DNA of 6,320 nt, from the NCBI GenBank assembly GCA_028821035.1, contig JAPPHP010000373.1, positions 1 to 6,320 of the forward strand, in the 5' to 3' direction. The position numbers and the translations under genes are program-made. The DNA comes from Gammaproteobacteria bacterium. Lineage in GTDB: Bacteria > Pseudomonadota > Gammaproteobacteria > Pseudomonadales > Azotimanducaceae. Position 1 is the first letter of the stretch. Each line of letters starts with the position of its first letter. Shown piece after piece: positions 1-6,320 of this stretch. Below the pieces are notes generated by a model. That model worked only from the letters and a program-made list of their open reading frames with translations, was not told the DNA's origin and did not search any database.

Positions 1-92
1 TCGACACGCGCCGCGTGGTCGGCCTGGCGCTCACGATGGCGACCCGCGAACTCGAAGTCGAGCCGAGCCGGTTCGGCATCTTTCGGATGTAG
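1..92 (+). CDS. Acyl-CoA carboxylase carboxyltransferase (beta) subunit, C-terminal end only
   Basis: This is the 3' end of a gene that begins left of the window. Reading from base 3, 29 residues precede a TAG stop at 90-92. The peptide begins DTRRVVGLAL and ends SRFGIFRM. A DTR-V-GL segment followed by a terminal FG(I/V)FRM is what I know from the C-termini of methylcrotonyl-CoA and geranyl-CoA carboxylase beta subunits. Propionyl-CoA carboxylase beta chains end differently (NIPL-like). The beta subunit transfers the carboxyl group from carboxybiotin to the acyl-CoA. The biotin-bearing alpha subunit starts 13 bases downstream, which supports the identification. The stretch between the two motifs (TMATRELEVEP) differs from the usual SAALNAP-type sequence, so the exact substrate class is open. 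Only the tail is visible, so its length and active site cannot be judged. Confidence 0.8.
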   Translation, partial: DTRRVVGLALTMATRELEVEPSRFGIFRM

Positions 93-105
93 CGCGGTTG
101 CGCAG

Positions 106-2046
106 ATGATCCGCACGCTCCTGATTGCGAACCGCGGCGAGATTGCCTGCCGCGTCATCCGCACGGCGCGCCGGATGGGGATCGAGACGGTGGCGGTGTA
201 TTCCGACGCGGACGCACGCGCGCCCCATGTCCGGCAGGCGGACGAAGCGATCCGCATTGGGCCCGCGCCTGCCACGCGCAGCTATCTCGACATCGACGCC
301 GTGCTCGGCGCGGTGGCGGCGACCGGCGCCGATGCCGTGCATCCAGGCTACGGGTTCCTGTCCGAGAACGCCGAGTTCGCGGACGCCTGCGCAGGGGCCG
401 GCTGCGTCTTCGTGGGGCCGTCCGCGGACGCCATCCGGGCCATGGGCTCCAAGATCCAGGCCAAGAAGCTGGTAGAGGCGGCGGGCACCCCGGTCGTGCC
501 CGGCTACCTGGGGGACGACCAGGATCCCGACGCGCTCGCGCGGCAGGCGGAGGACGTTGGCTTCCCGCTCCTCATCAAGGCCTCGGCTGGCGGCGGCGGC
601 AAGGGCATGCGACTGGTGACGGAAGCCGCCGGGTTCGGCGCCGCCCTCGAGGGCGCGAAGCGCGAGTCCCGCGCCGCCTTCGGGGACGACCGGGTGCTGC
701 TCGAACGCTTCCTCACGAGCCCCAAGCACATCGAGGTGCAGGTGCTGGCGGACACCCACGGCAACACCCTGTACCTGTTCGAGCGCGACTGCTCGGTGCA
801 GCGCCGCCACCAGAAGGTGATCGAGGAGGCCCCGGCGCCCACGGTCGACGCCGCGCTGCGCGCGAGGATGGGCGAGGCGGCGGTGCGCGCTGCGCGCGCG
901 ATCGACTACGTCGGCGCCGGGACCGTCGAGTTCATCGCGGAGGCGGGCGAGTTCTACTTCATGGAGATGAACACCCGGCTGCAGGTGGAGCATCCGGTCA
1001 CGGAGGCGATCCTCGGGCTCGATCTCGTGGAGCTGCAGCTACGGGTCGCCGGCGGCGAGCCCCTTCCCTTCGGTCAGGACGACCTCGACATACGCGGCCA
1101 CGCAATCGAGGCGCGAGTCTACTCGGAGAACGTGCGGCGGAACTTCCTGCCCTCGACGGGTCGCCTGCATCGCGTCGCCTGGCCGCACACCGTGCGCGTG
1201 GACACGGGCGTCGAGACCGGCGCCGAGATCTCCGTGCACTACGATCCCATGATGGCGAAGGTCATCGCCCACGGCGCCGACCGCCCCGCCGCCATCGTGG
1301 CGTTGCGAGAAGCGCTCCGGGAGACGGAGATCGTCGGCGTCGAGCACAACGTGCCTTACCTGCGCAACGTCCTCGCCCACGACCGCTTCCTCGACGGGAC
1401 CTACACCACCAGCCTGGCCGAGGACGAGGCGGACGCGCTCACGCCGGGTGACGATCCGCTGAGCGTGCTGGCGGCGGCGCTGGCGCTGGTGGCGGGCGTA
1501 CGCGACGCGGGGCCCTGGGACACCGCGGACGGCTTCCAGACCAACCTCGCGCGGGAGCAGCGTTTCACCCTGCGCCGCGGCCGGAAGCGCCTGGACGTGG
1601 ACGTCACCCACGTCGGCGACGCCTACCACGTCGAGACCCCGGACGGCGCCTTCGAAGCGCGCGACGTCGCCTTCGCCGACGAGCACGTGCATGCCCTCGT
1701 TGGCAACGTCCGCCTCTCGGCCGCCGTCCACCGGATCGGCACGGACGTGTTCGTCGTGAAGGACGGCGCCACGGAACGGCTGCAGGTACGGGTACTCGAC
1801 GCCAGCGACTTCCGGGCCGCCGCAAGCGCCGGGGGCAAGGTCACCGCCCCGATGCCCGGCAGCATCGCCGCGGTCCCCGTCTCCGTCGGCGACCGGGTCA
1901 AGGCCGGTCAGACGCTGGTAGTGCTCGAGGCGATGAAGATGGAGCACAACATCGCGGCGCCCGGCGACGGGAAGGTCAGCGCGCTCAATGTCTCCGTGGG
2001 AGAGCGGGTGGACGAGGGGGCGGAACTGGTCGTGCTGGGCGGCTGA
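106..2046 (+). CDS. Acyl-CoA carboxylase alpha subunit (biotin carboxylase + biotin carrier), methylcrotonyl/geranyl-CoA carboxylase type
   Basis: This 646-residue cytoplasmic protein carboxylates its own biotin with ATP and bicarbonate and passes the group to the beta subunit encoded just upstream. In order: biotin carboxylase N-domain (about 2-110, IANRGEIACR near the start, HPGYGFLSEN at 79-88); ATP-grasp domain (about 115-321) with glycine-rich loop AGGGGKGMR (161-169), ERDCSVQRRHQK (227-237) and MEMNTRLQVEHP (286-297, supplying E287, N289, R291, E295); C-domain with R337; a linker of about 130 residues; and a biotinyl domain (about 578-645) with EAMKMEH, biotin on K611 (codon 1936-1938). 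All expected catalytic residues are present. The ATG at 106 places IANRGEIA at the usual distance from the N-terminus. No good Shine-Dalgarno sequence precedes it, so coupling to the upstream gene 13 bases away is likely. The adjacent FGIFRM-ending beta subunit favours the methylcrotonyl/geranyl class over propionyl-CoA carboxylase. No other leucine or terpenoid pathway gene is visible to settle the substrate. Confidence 0.95.
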   Translation: MIRTLLIANRGEIACRVIRTARRMGIETVAVYSDADARAPHVRQADEAIRIGPAPATRSYLDIDAVLGAVAATGADAVHPGYGFLSENAEFADACAGAGCVFVGPSADAIRAMGSKIQAKKLVEAAGTPVVPGYLGDDQDPDALARQAEDVGFPLLIKASAGGGGKGMRLVTEAAGFGAALEGAKRESRAAFGDDRVLLERFLTSPKHIEVQVLADTHGNTLYLFERDCSVQRRHQKVIEEAPAPTVDAALRARMGEAAVRAARAIDYVGAGTVEFIAEAGEFYFMEMNTRLQVEHPVTEAILGLDLVELQLRVAGGEPLPFGQDDLDIRGHAIEARVYSENVRRNFLPSTGRLHRVAWPHTVRVDTGVETGAEISVHYDPMMAKVIAHGADRPAAIVALREALRETEIVGVEHNVPYLRNVLAHDRFLDGTYTTSLAEDEADALTPGDDPLSVLAAALALVAGVRDAGPWDTADGFQTNLAREQRFTLRRGRKRLDVDVTHVGDAYHVETPDGAFEARDVAFADEHVHALVGNVRLSAAVHRIGTDVFVVKDGATERLQVRVLDASDFRAAASAGGKVTAPMPGSIAAVPVSVGDRVKAGQTLVVLEAMKMEHNIAAPGDGKVSALNVSVGERVDEGAELVVLGG

Positions 2047-2049
2047 TGC

Positions 2050-2058
2050 GGAGAAGAG
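2050..2058 (+). promoter_or_regulatory. Ribosome binding site of the tannase-family gene
   Basis: The purine-rich run GGAGAAGAG lies in the 13-base gap after the carboxylase stop. GGAG (2050-2053) sits six bases before the ATG at 2060, an ideal distance. This decides the start of the esterase. The reading frame is open further left (to a possible start at 1988 inside the carboxylase gene), but that extension lacks a signal sequence at its N-terminus and would overlap the upstream gene by 59 bases. Starting at 2060 gives a hydrophobic export signal directly. Confidence 0.75.
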
Positions 2059-2059
2059 T

Positions 2060-3613
2060 ATGAACAGAATCCTGTCTGTAGCGTTCTTTGGCCTGACCAC
2101 AGCCTGTGCCCCAGTGGAATCGGAACCGCCACCCGCCTCCGATGGCGTGAGGTGCGATCGGCTCTATCAACTGAGCGATGCAAGCCAGGCGGTTGAACCG
2201 GGGGTTCTCGTGGATGCCTCGGGCGACGTCCCGGCGCATTGTCGGGTCAGGGGCGTCGTAGAACGCACTATCCGTTTTGAAGTCACCATGCCCCTCGAAG
2301 GCTGGCAGGGACGATTGATGTTCTACGCCCCGGGGGGCCTGGCCGGGTACATCGGCAACACGACCGTTCTGCTGGATGACGGATTCGCGATGGCGACGAC
2401 CGATACTGGCCACGAGGGCGCCGAACCGGACTTCCTCAGGAACGACAAGGCGCGGATCGACTACGGTTATCGCGGGATTCATCTCGCGACAGTACTGGCG
2501 AAACAGGTCGTCGGGACGTTCTACGGTCGCGATGTCGACCACGCATACCTGACCGGTTGCTCCAATGGCGGCCGGGCCTCCCTGATCGAGGCGCAGCGAT
2601 ACCCGGAAGACTTCGACGGCATCATTGCCGGGGCGCCGGCCATGGCGTGGAGCGAAACGAGCCCCTGGGGCCTGGCGGTGGAGCGCTGGCAGTCCGAAAA
2701 CCCCCTGACAGCGGACGCCCTGGAGCTGCTGGACGATGCGTCGAGAGGGGCCTGCGACCTGCTCGACGGCGTCGCCGATGGCGTCATCGGCGCTCCCCGG
2801 CAATGTTCGGTGGAGATGCTGAACCTCAAGGCGCACCAGTGCGATTCCGGGCAAACCGAGGGGTGCCTGACCGAGGGCCAGATACAGACCGCACACGCGA
2901 TCTACTCCGGCGTACGCGATGAAGCGGGACGCGTCCTGTCCCCCGGGGTCATGCCGGGCGGAGAAGCGGAGGACGAGTGGTTGTTCTGGGTGGTCGGCAC
3001 GCCCGGCGCCCCACCCGCCACCGAGCTGATGGGGACAGGGAACATCCGGAACCTGTACCACAGAAAACCGAGCTACCAGGTCGACCAGTTCGACCTGGTC
3101 CACGACCGCGAGGAGCTGGCGCGGGAAACGAGTTCCATCGATGTGCCGGAAGGCAACTTCGAGGGTTTTCGGAATCACGGCGGAAAGCTGATCATCTACC
3201 AGGGCTGGAACGACTTTCCGATCCGGCCCAAGTCGATGCTGGACTACATGGCGAGGGCAGAGGAGCTGGGTGGCAGGCCCTTGGATGACTTCGCGCGGGT
3301 GTACATGGTGCCCGGGATGCTCCACTGCGCGGGTGGACCGGGCGCGTGGGTCGCGGACTACGTCGGTCCGATGGTCGACTGGGTCGAGGAAGGCACGGCG
3401 CCGGAAGAGATCATCGGGGCCCACACGGGCGTTTCCCGATGGTTTGAGGCACTCGCCGTCATGGGAGCCAGCTGGACGATGGCGCTGCCGGAGGTAGGCA
3501 AGGAAGGGGACGGAGTCAGGAGATTCACTCGTCCGATTTGCCCTTATCCGAAGGCCGCGAAGTACAAGGGTTCGGGTGACGTCGATGAAGCGGGGAGTTT
3601 CATCTGTGCATAG
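2060..3613 (+). CDS. Tannase/feruloyl esterase family alpha/beta hydrolase, probable lipoprotein
   Basis: This is a 517-residue serine esterase of the tannase family (which includes fungal tannases, feruloyl esterases and MHETase), hydrolysing ester bonds, typically of aromatic acids. The actual substrate is unknown. The N-terminus (MNRILSVAFFGLTTAC) is a short export signal with a possible lipobox ending at C16. The TTA-C is a weak match, and the following proline/glutamate-rich stretch looks like a linker. Family hallmarks follow: AHCRVRG (59-65), TDTGHEG (114-120), nucleophile motif GCSNGG (C167, S168), a calcium-loop-like segment DGVADGVIG (236-244), GWND with D385, and MLHCAGG with H422-C423. 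This gives the full CS-D-HC set, in which the two cysteines next to Ser and His form a disulfide. Further cysteines (32, 61, 232, 249, 261, 269, 494, 516) fit an exported, disulfide-bonded protein. It is co-directional with the carboxylase 13 bases away, but its base composition is visibly lower in GC and includes AGA codons, hinting at a different history. The family call is firm; substrate and lipidation are inferred. Confidence 0.92.
   Translation: MNRILSVAFFGLTTACAPVESEPPPASDGVRCDRLYQLSDASQAVEPGVLVDASGDVPAHCRVRGVVERTIRFEVTMPLEGWQGRLMFYAPGGLAGYIGNTTVLLDDGFAMATTDTGHEGAEPDFLRNDKARIDYGYRGIHLATVLAKQVVGTFYGRDVDHAYLTGCSNGGRASLIEAQRYPEDFDGIIAGAPAMAWSETSPWGLAVERWQSENPLTADALELLDDASRGACDLLDGVADGVIGAPRQCSVEMLNLKAHQCDSGQTEGCLTEGQIQTAHAIYSGVRDEAGRVLSPGVMPGGEAEDEWLFWVVGTPGAPPATELMGTGNIRNLYHRKPSYQVDQFDLVHDREELARETSSIDVPEGNFEGFRNHGGKLIIYQGWNDFPIRPKSMLDYMARAEELGGRPLDDFARVYMVPGMLHCAGGPGAWVADYVGPMVDWVEEGTAPEEIIGAHTGVSRWFEALAVMGASWTMALPEVGKEGDGVRRFTRPICPYPKAAKYKGSGDVDEAGSFICA
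3075..3099. repeat. Perfect inverted repeat inside the esterase gene
   Basis: ACCAGGTCGA (3075-3084) and TCGACCTGGT (3090-3099) are exact reverse complements separated by the five bases CCAGT, so RNA or single-stranded DNA could form a 10-bp hairpin. It lies within codons 339-347 (YQVDQFDLV) of the tannase-family gene. There is no T-run after it, so it does not look like an intrinsic terminator. It may simply follow from the repeated Val-Asp and Phe-Asp-Leu-Val codons. Confidence 0.6.
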
Positions 3614-4637
3614 GACTAACAAGCGCAGACCCCAACGCCGGCGACCGGCCCCCCTCCGCGACGAAGCCACAGTGTCTCGGAAAGAAAACGTCCGGCCGTA
3701 GCTCGCTCGTATCGATCAGCCCGATGTGCGCGTAGCGCTCGGAGAGCGCATTCGCGTCCGGAACGGCGAACCGGTCCGGATGGGCCAGGTAGACCTCACA
3801 GTGCCCGAGCAGCCACCGCTCGAGGTGCCTCGCGAACGTCCGCGAGTACGCGTTGGGGTTCAGCGCCTCGTCCCAGAAGTCGTTGACGTGGTCGGCCCAG
3901 GTGAAGTCGCCCACCCGCTCGGGCATGCCGTCCCGCCACGTCATCAGGGCGGGACGGTCGCCGACGACCCCGTCGTGGAACAGCCCGCGATAGAAACGGT
4001 ACCCCTCGTAGTTGGCCACGAGGTCCGCGTTCGAGAAGATGCCGGTCATCAGCCGGCCGAACAGCAGGCGCTCCGTCAGGACGGCGCGGCGCCCGGCCTC
4101 GCGCTCGTCGCGGTAGCGCAGGTAGCGCCGATAGAACTTCCGGCCCTGCGAGAAGAAGTGGCCGATCTTGTCGGTGCCGATGAGCACGCCGTTGAGCCTG
4201 ATCGTGCGCCCGAAGCCGAAGAACCGGGCCGTGCGCGTGGCCCGGATGGGCAGTTGCGCGTACATGGACTCGCGGCGCGTGGTCGGGAGGCGCTCCACCT
4301 CGTCCGAACGCATGGCCCACCGCTCCAGCCGGTCGACCGGCCATGGCCCGCCGAGCTTCCGATGGGTGAGGTTCACGAAGCGCCACTCGTTCTCGCCGCC
4401 CTCCCAGGCCGCGGCGACGGCGTCCAGCGCCGCGTTGACTTCGCGGTCGAGCACCGCCGTGCTGTCGGCGATGTCCAGGTGCCGGTTCGTGTAGGGATCG
4501 GTCTCGTAACCGAGCGCCGCCGTACCGAAGACGACGCCGGCGAAGAACAGGGCAACATGGGCGCCGCGCACGCCGGCGACGCCCGGTTTGCCGAACTCCC
4601 TACGAGAGCTCGACGCCCCGCATGCTGCCTTCGTCAC
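3600..4637 (-). CDS. Exported protein of unknown function, downstream of the BVMO
   Basis: I do not recognise a named family. From the GTG at 4637 the protein has 345 residues. A hydrophobic stretch (about 28-42, HVALFFAGVVFGTAALG ending at residue 43) followed by YETDPYTNR is a good signal peptide with a likely cut after ALG, so the mature protein is probably periplasmic. The mature part is hydrophilic, rich in Arg and aromatic residues, with segments that look conserved: FGFGRTIRLNGVLIGTDKIG (140-159) continuing as HFFSQGRKFY, then FSNADLVANYEGYRFYRG (201-218), FTWADHVNDFWDEALNPNAY (245-264) and DVFFPRHCGF (316-325). C280 and C323 could pair. Start choice is uncertain. GTG 4637 overlaps the BVMO end by 38 bases, has a GGGA five bases upstream and adds a twin-arginine-like SRREFGK. 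GTG 4571 gives a compact Sec-type signal and a 323-residue protein, but its nearest GGAG is 24 bases away. The 3' end overlaps the convergent esterase gene by 14 bases. Probably cotranscribed with the BVMO. Confidence 0.8.
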   Translation of the reverse strand: MTKAACGASSSRREFGKPGVAGVRGAHVALFFAGVVFGTAALGYETDPYTNRHLDIADSTAVLDREVNAALDAVAAAWEGGENEWRFVNLTHRKLGGPWPVDRLERWAMRSDEVERLPTTRRESMYAQLPIRATRTARFFGFGRTIRLNGVLIGTDKIGHFFSQGRKFYRRYLRYRDEREAGRRAVLTERLLFGRLMTGIFSNADLVANYEGYRFYRGLFHDGVVGDRPALMTWRDGMPERVGDFTWADHVNDFWDEALNPNAYSRTFARHLERWLLGHCEVYLAHPDRFAVPDANALSERYAHIGLIDTSELRPDVFFPRHCGFVAEGGRSPALGSALVSPMHR

Positions 4638-6320
4638 GCCAGTCCCGCAGGATCTGGAAGAAGGCTTCCGGACCGCCGCCGTAAGCGCTGCCGATGAGTG
4701 AGCCTGCGCCGGGCTTGCCTTCGTTGTTGTAGTAACCGGGCGTGCACTCCTCGAGAAACTTCATGTTGAACATCGACATCCGCTTGATCGTGTCCACCCA
4801 CTCGTCCTCGCCCTCGACCGAGGTCTCCAGGCAGTTGGCGTTGCTGTCCATCACCTGAGAAATCATGTAGGCGATGTGGAGACTCTGCTCGTTCAGCATG
4901 TGCGGGAAGTTCGCGGTGAAGCCGCCTTGCGTCACGCCCATGAAGAAACAGTTCGGGAAGCCGTTGGTCTGGAAGCCGTGCAGGGTGCGCAGGCCGTCCG
5001 CCCACTTGTCGGAGAGCGTCTGGCCGCCCTTGCCCGTGATGTCGTAGCCGGCGCGGCGCGTGTACTCCGTGCCCACCTCGAAGCCCGTGGCGAAGATGAT
5101 GCAGTCGAGTTCGTACTCGACGCCGTTCGCCATGATGCCCTTCTCGGTGATCCGGTCGACACCCTGGCCCTTGGTGTCGACCAGCGTCACGTTCGGCCGG
5201 TTGAACGTCGCGAGGTAGTCGTCGTGGAAGCAGGGGCGCTTGCAGAACTGCCGGTACCAGGGCTTCAGCGCGTCCGCGGTCTCCGGGTCGGCGACCATGT
5301 CGTCGACGCGGGAGCGGATCTGCTCCATCTTCTTGAAGTCCGCGAGTTCGACGCGCTCGGCCATCGCGGCCGGGTCGTCCGTCTCGCCCTCCCTCCGCGT
5401 AGCGGCAATCACCGCGAGGTTCCGGATGATGTCGGTCCAGCCGTCGTTGACGAGGTCCTCGTCCTGCTCGCCGCCGCTCACGAGGACGTTGAAGTTCGTC
5501 ATCCGGTGCTGCTGCCAGCCCGGCGTGAGGGACTTGGCCCATTCCGGATCGGTAGGCTTGTTGCCGCGCACGTCGATGGACGACGGCGTGCGCTGGAAGA
5601 CGTATAGCTCCTTCGCCGTCTCACCGAGATGCGGCACGCACTGCACGGCGGTGGCGCCGGTCCCGATGATGCCGACGCGCTTGTCCGTCAGCTTGTCCAG
5701 GTTGCCGTTCGAGTCGCCGCCCGTGTAGTGGTAGTCCCAGCGGCTCGTGTGGAACGAATGGCCCCGGTATGACTCGATGCCCTCGATCCCGGGCAGCTTC
5801 GGCCGGTTGAGCGGCCCGTTCGACATGACCACGAAGCGCGCCGTCATGCGGTCGCCCCGGTTGGTGTGCAATACCCAGCGCAGCGCTTCCTCGTCCCACT
5901 CCATGTTGGTGACCTCGGTCTGGAAGCAGGCGTTGGAGTAGAGGTCGTACTTGCGGCCGATCGCCTCGGCGTGCTCGAGGATCTCCGGGGCGAAGCTGTA
6001 CTTCTCCTTGGGGATGTAGCCGAGTTCCTCGACCAGCGGCAGGTAGATGTAGGACTCGATGTCGCACTGGGCGCCGGGATAGCGGTTCCAGTACCAGGTG
6101 CCGCCGAAGTCGCCGCCCTTCTCGATCACGCGAATGTCCTGCACGCCCGCCTCGCGGAGCCGCGCGCCGGCGAGCAGCCCGCCGAAACCGCCGCCGATCA
6201 CGACCACGTCGGTGTCGTCCGTCAGGGGATCTCGCTCGAAGGACTCGACGTACGGGTCCTCCACGAAGTGCGCGAAGGTGTCCTTGACCTCGATGTACTG
6301 TTCGTTGCCGTCCTTCCGCA
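4600..6320 (-). CDS. Flavin-containing Baeyer-Villiger monooxygenase (type I), 5' end outside the window
   Basis: This enzyme family uses FAD, NADPH and O2 to insert oxygen next to a ketone, making an ester or lactone in the cytoplasm. The frame stays open to the window edge: 18 residues (RKDGNEQYIEVKDTFAHF) precede the in-frame GTG at 6264 and resemble the N-terminal part of such enzymes, so the true start lies beyond 6320. Numbering from that GTG (554 residues to the TAG at 4600): FAD-binding GGGFGG (24-29); GGTWYWNRYPGAQCDIES (54-71) with the conserved Asp at 68; the BVMO fingerprint YRGHSFHTSRWD (166-177, normally F-x-G-x3-H-x3-W-D/P, here with Tyr first); NADPH-binding GTGATA (201-206); QRTP (224-227); K342-R343, matching the adjacent Lys and catalytic Arg of phenylacetone monooxygenase; and ATG motif FATGFE (391-396). 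All key residues are present, so it should be active. Substrate cannot be read from sequence. The exported protein gene follows directly. Confidence 0.93.
   Translation of the reverse strand, partial: RKDGNEQYIEVKDTFAHFVEDPYVESFERDPLTDDTDVVVIGGGFGGLLAGARLREAGVQDIRVIEKGGDFGGTWYWNRYPGAQCDIESYIYLPLVEELGYIPKEKYSFAPEILEHAEAIGRKYDLYSNACFQTEVTNMEWDEEALRWVLHTNRGDRMTARFVVMSNGPLNRPKLPGIEGIESYRGHSFHTSRWDYHYTGGDSNGNLDKLTDKRVGIIGTGATAVQCVPHLGETAKELYVFQRTPSSIDVRGNKPTDPEWAKSLTPGWQQHRMTNFNVLVSGGEQDEDLVNDGWTDIIRNLAVIAATRREGETDDPAAMAERVELADFKKMEQIRSRVDDMVADPETADALKPWYRQFCKRPCFHDDYLATFNRPNVTLVDTKGQGVDRITEKGIMANGVEYELDCIIFATGFEVGTEYTRRAGYDITGKGGQTLSDKWADGLRTLHGFQTNGFPNCFFMGVTQGGFTANFPHMLNEQSLHIAYMISQVMDSNANCLETSVEGEDEWVDTIKRMSMFNMKFLEECTPGYYNNEGKPGAGSLIGSAYGGGPEAFFQILRDWRDEGSMRGVELS

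Noticed and set aside
31..993. A 320-codon - strand frame opposite the biotin carboxylase domain
   Set aside because: It is rich in Arg, His, Ala and Gly and has no motifs. The + strand frame is an unmistakable biotin carboxylase.
1039..2100. A 353-codon - strand frame opposite the second half of the carboxylase alpha subunit
   Set aside because: It is antisense to conserved domains including the biotin site and has no recognisable features.
1985..3670. A 561-codon open frame on the - strand covering the whole esterase gene
   Set aside because: It is antisense to a gene with an intact catalytic set, and its translation shows no recognisable motifs. Long antisense frames are common opposite GC-rich genes.
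4373..4558. A short - strand frame beginning MLPCSSPASSS, which could pass for a lipoprotein signal
   Set aside because: It is out of frame with the exported-protein gene, soon becomes Arg/Thr/Ser/Pro-rich, and ends after 61 codons with no motif.
3726..4697. A 323-codon + strand open frame opposite the exported-protein gene and the BVMO end
   Set aside because: Its translation is low-complexity in Val, Arg, Pro and Glu with no domain pattern, while the opposite strand has a signal peptide and motif-like blocks. It is treated as a shadow frame.
4634..5542. An alternative - strand frame of 302 codons inside the BVMO gene
   Set aside because: The translation is Arg/Ala/Gly/Pro-rich shadow sequence, and the BVMO frame has all family motifs across the same bases.

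Overview
The window is a compact, GC-rich stretch of bacterial chromosome. It holds two rightward genes preceded by the tail of a third, meeting two leftward genes tail to tail. There are no RNA genes, CRISPR arrays or mobile elements that I can see, and no intergenic gap longer than about 30 bases. The high GC, the gene families present (two-subunit methylcrotonyl/geranyl-type acyl-CoA carboxylase, tannase-family esterase lipoprotein, type I Baeyer-Villiger monooxygenase) and the Gram-negative style export signals fit a proteobacterium, perhaps an environmental gammaproteobacterium. This taxonomic guess is an inference, not a measurement.

Left half (+ strand): bases 1-92 encode the last 29 residues of a carboxyltransferase (beta) subunit ending in FGIFRM, the typical end of methylcrotonyl/geranyl-CoA carboxylase beta chains. 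Thirteen bases later starts the partner alpha subunit (106-2046), a complete biotin carboxylase plus biotin carrier protein. Thirteen bases after that starts a 517-residue tannase/feruloyl-esterase-family hydrolase (2060-3613) with a probable lipoprotein signal and an intact CS-D-HC catalytic set. The esterase gene looks less GC-rich in base and codon use than its neighbours.

Right half (- strand): a flavin-dependent Baeyer-Villiger monooxygenase enters from the right edge (its start lies beyond base 6320) and stops at 4600. It is followed, overlapping or with a 28-base gap depending on the start chosen, by a gene for an exported protein of unrecognised family (3600-4637), whose last 14 bases overlap the end of the esterase gene.

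The enzymes could be read as parts of a catabolic region: oxygenation of a ketone to an ester, ester hydrolysis, and carboxylation of a branched unsaturated acyl-CoA. The opposite orientations and the exported location of the esterase make a single linear pathway only a hypothesis. I see no clearly new defence or mobile system. The least explained item is the exported protein next to the monooxygenase.
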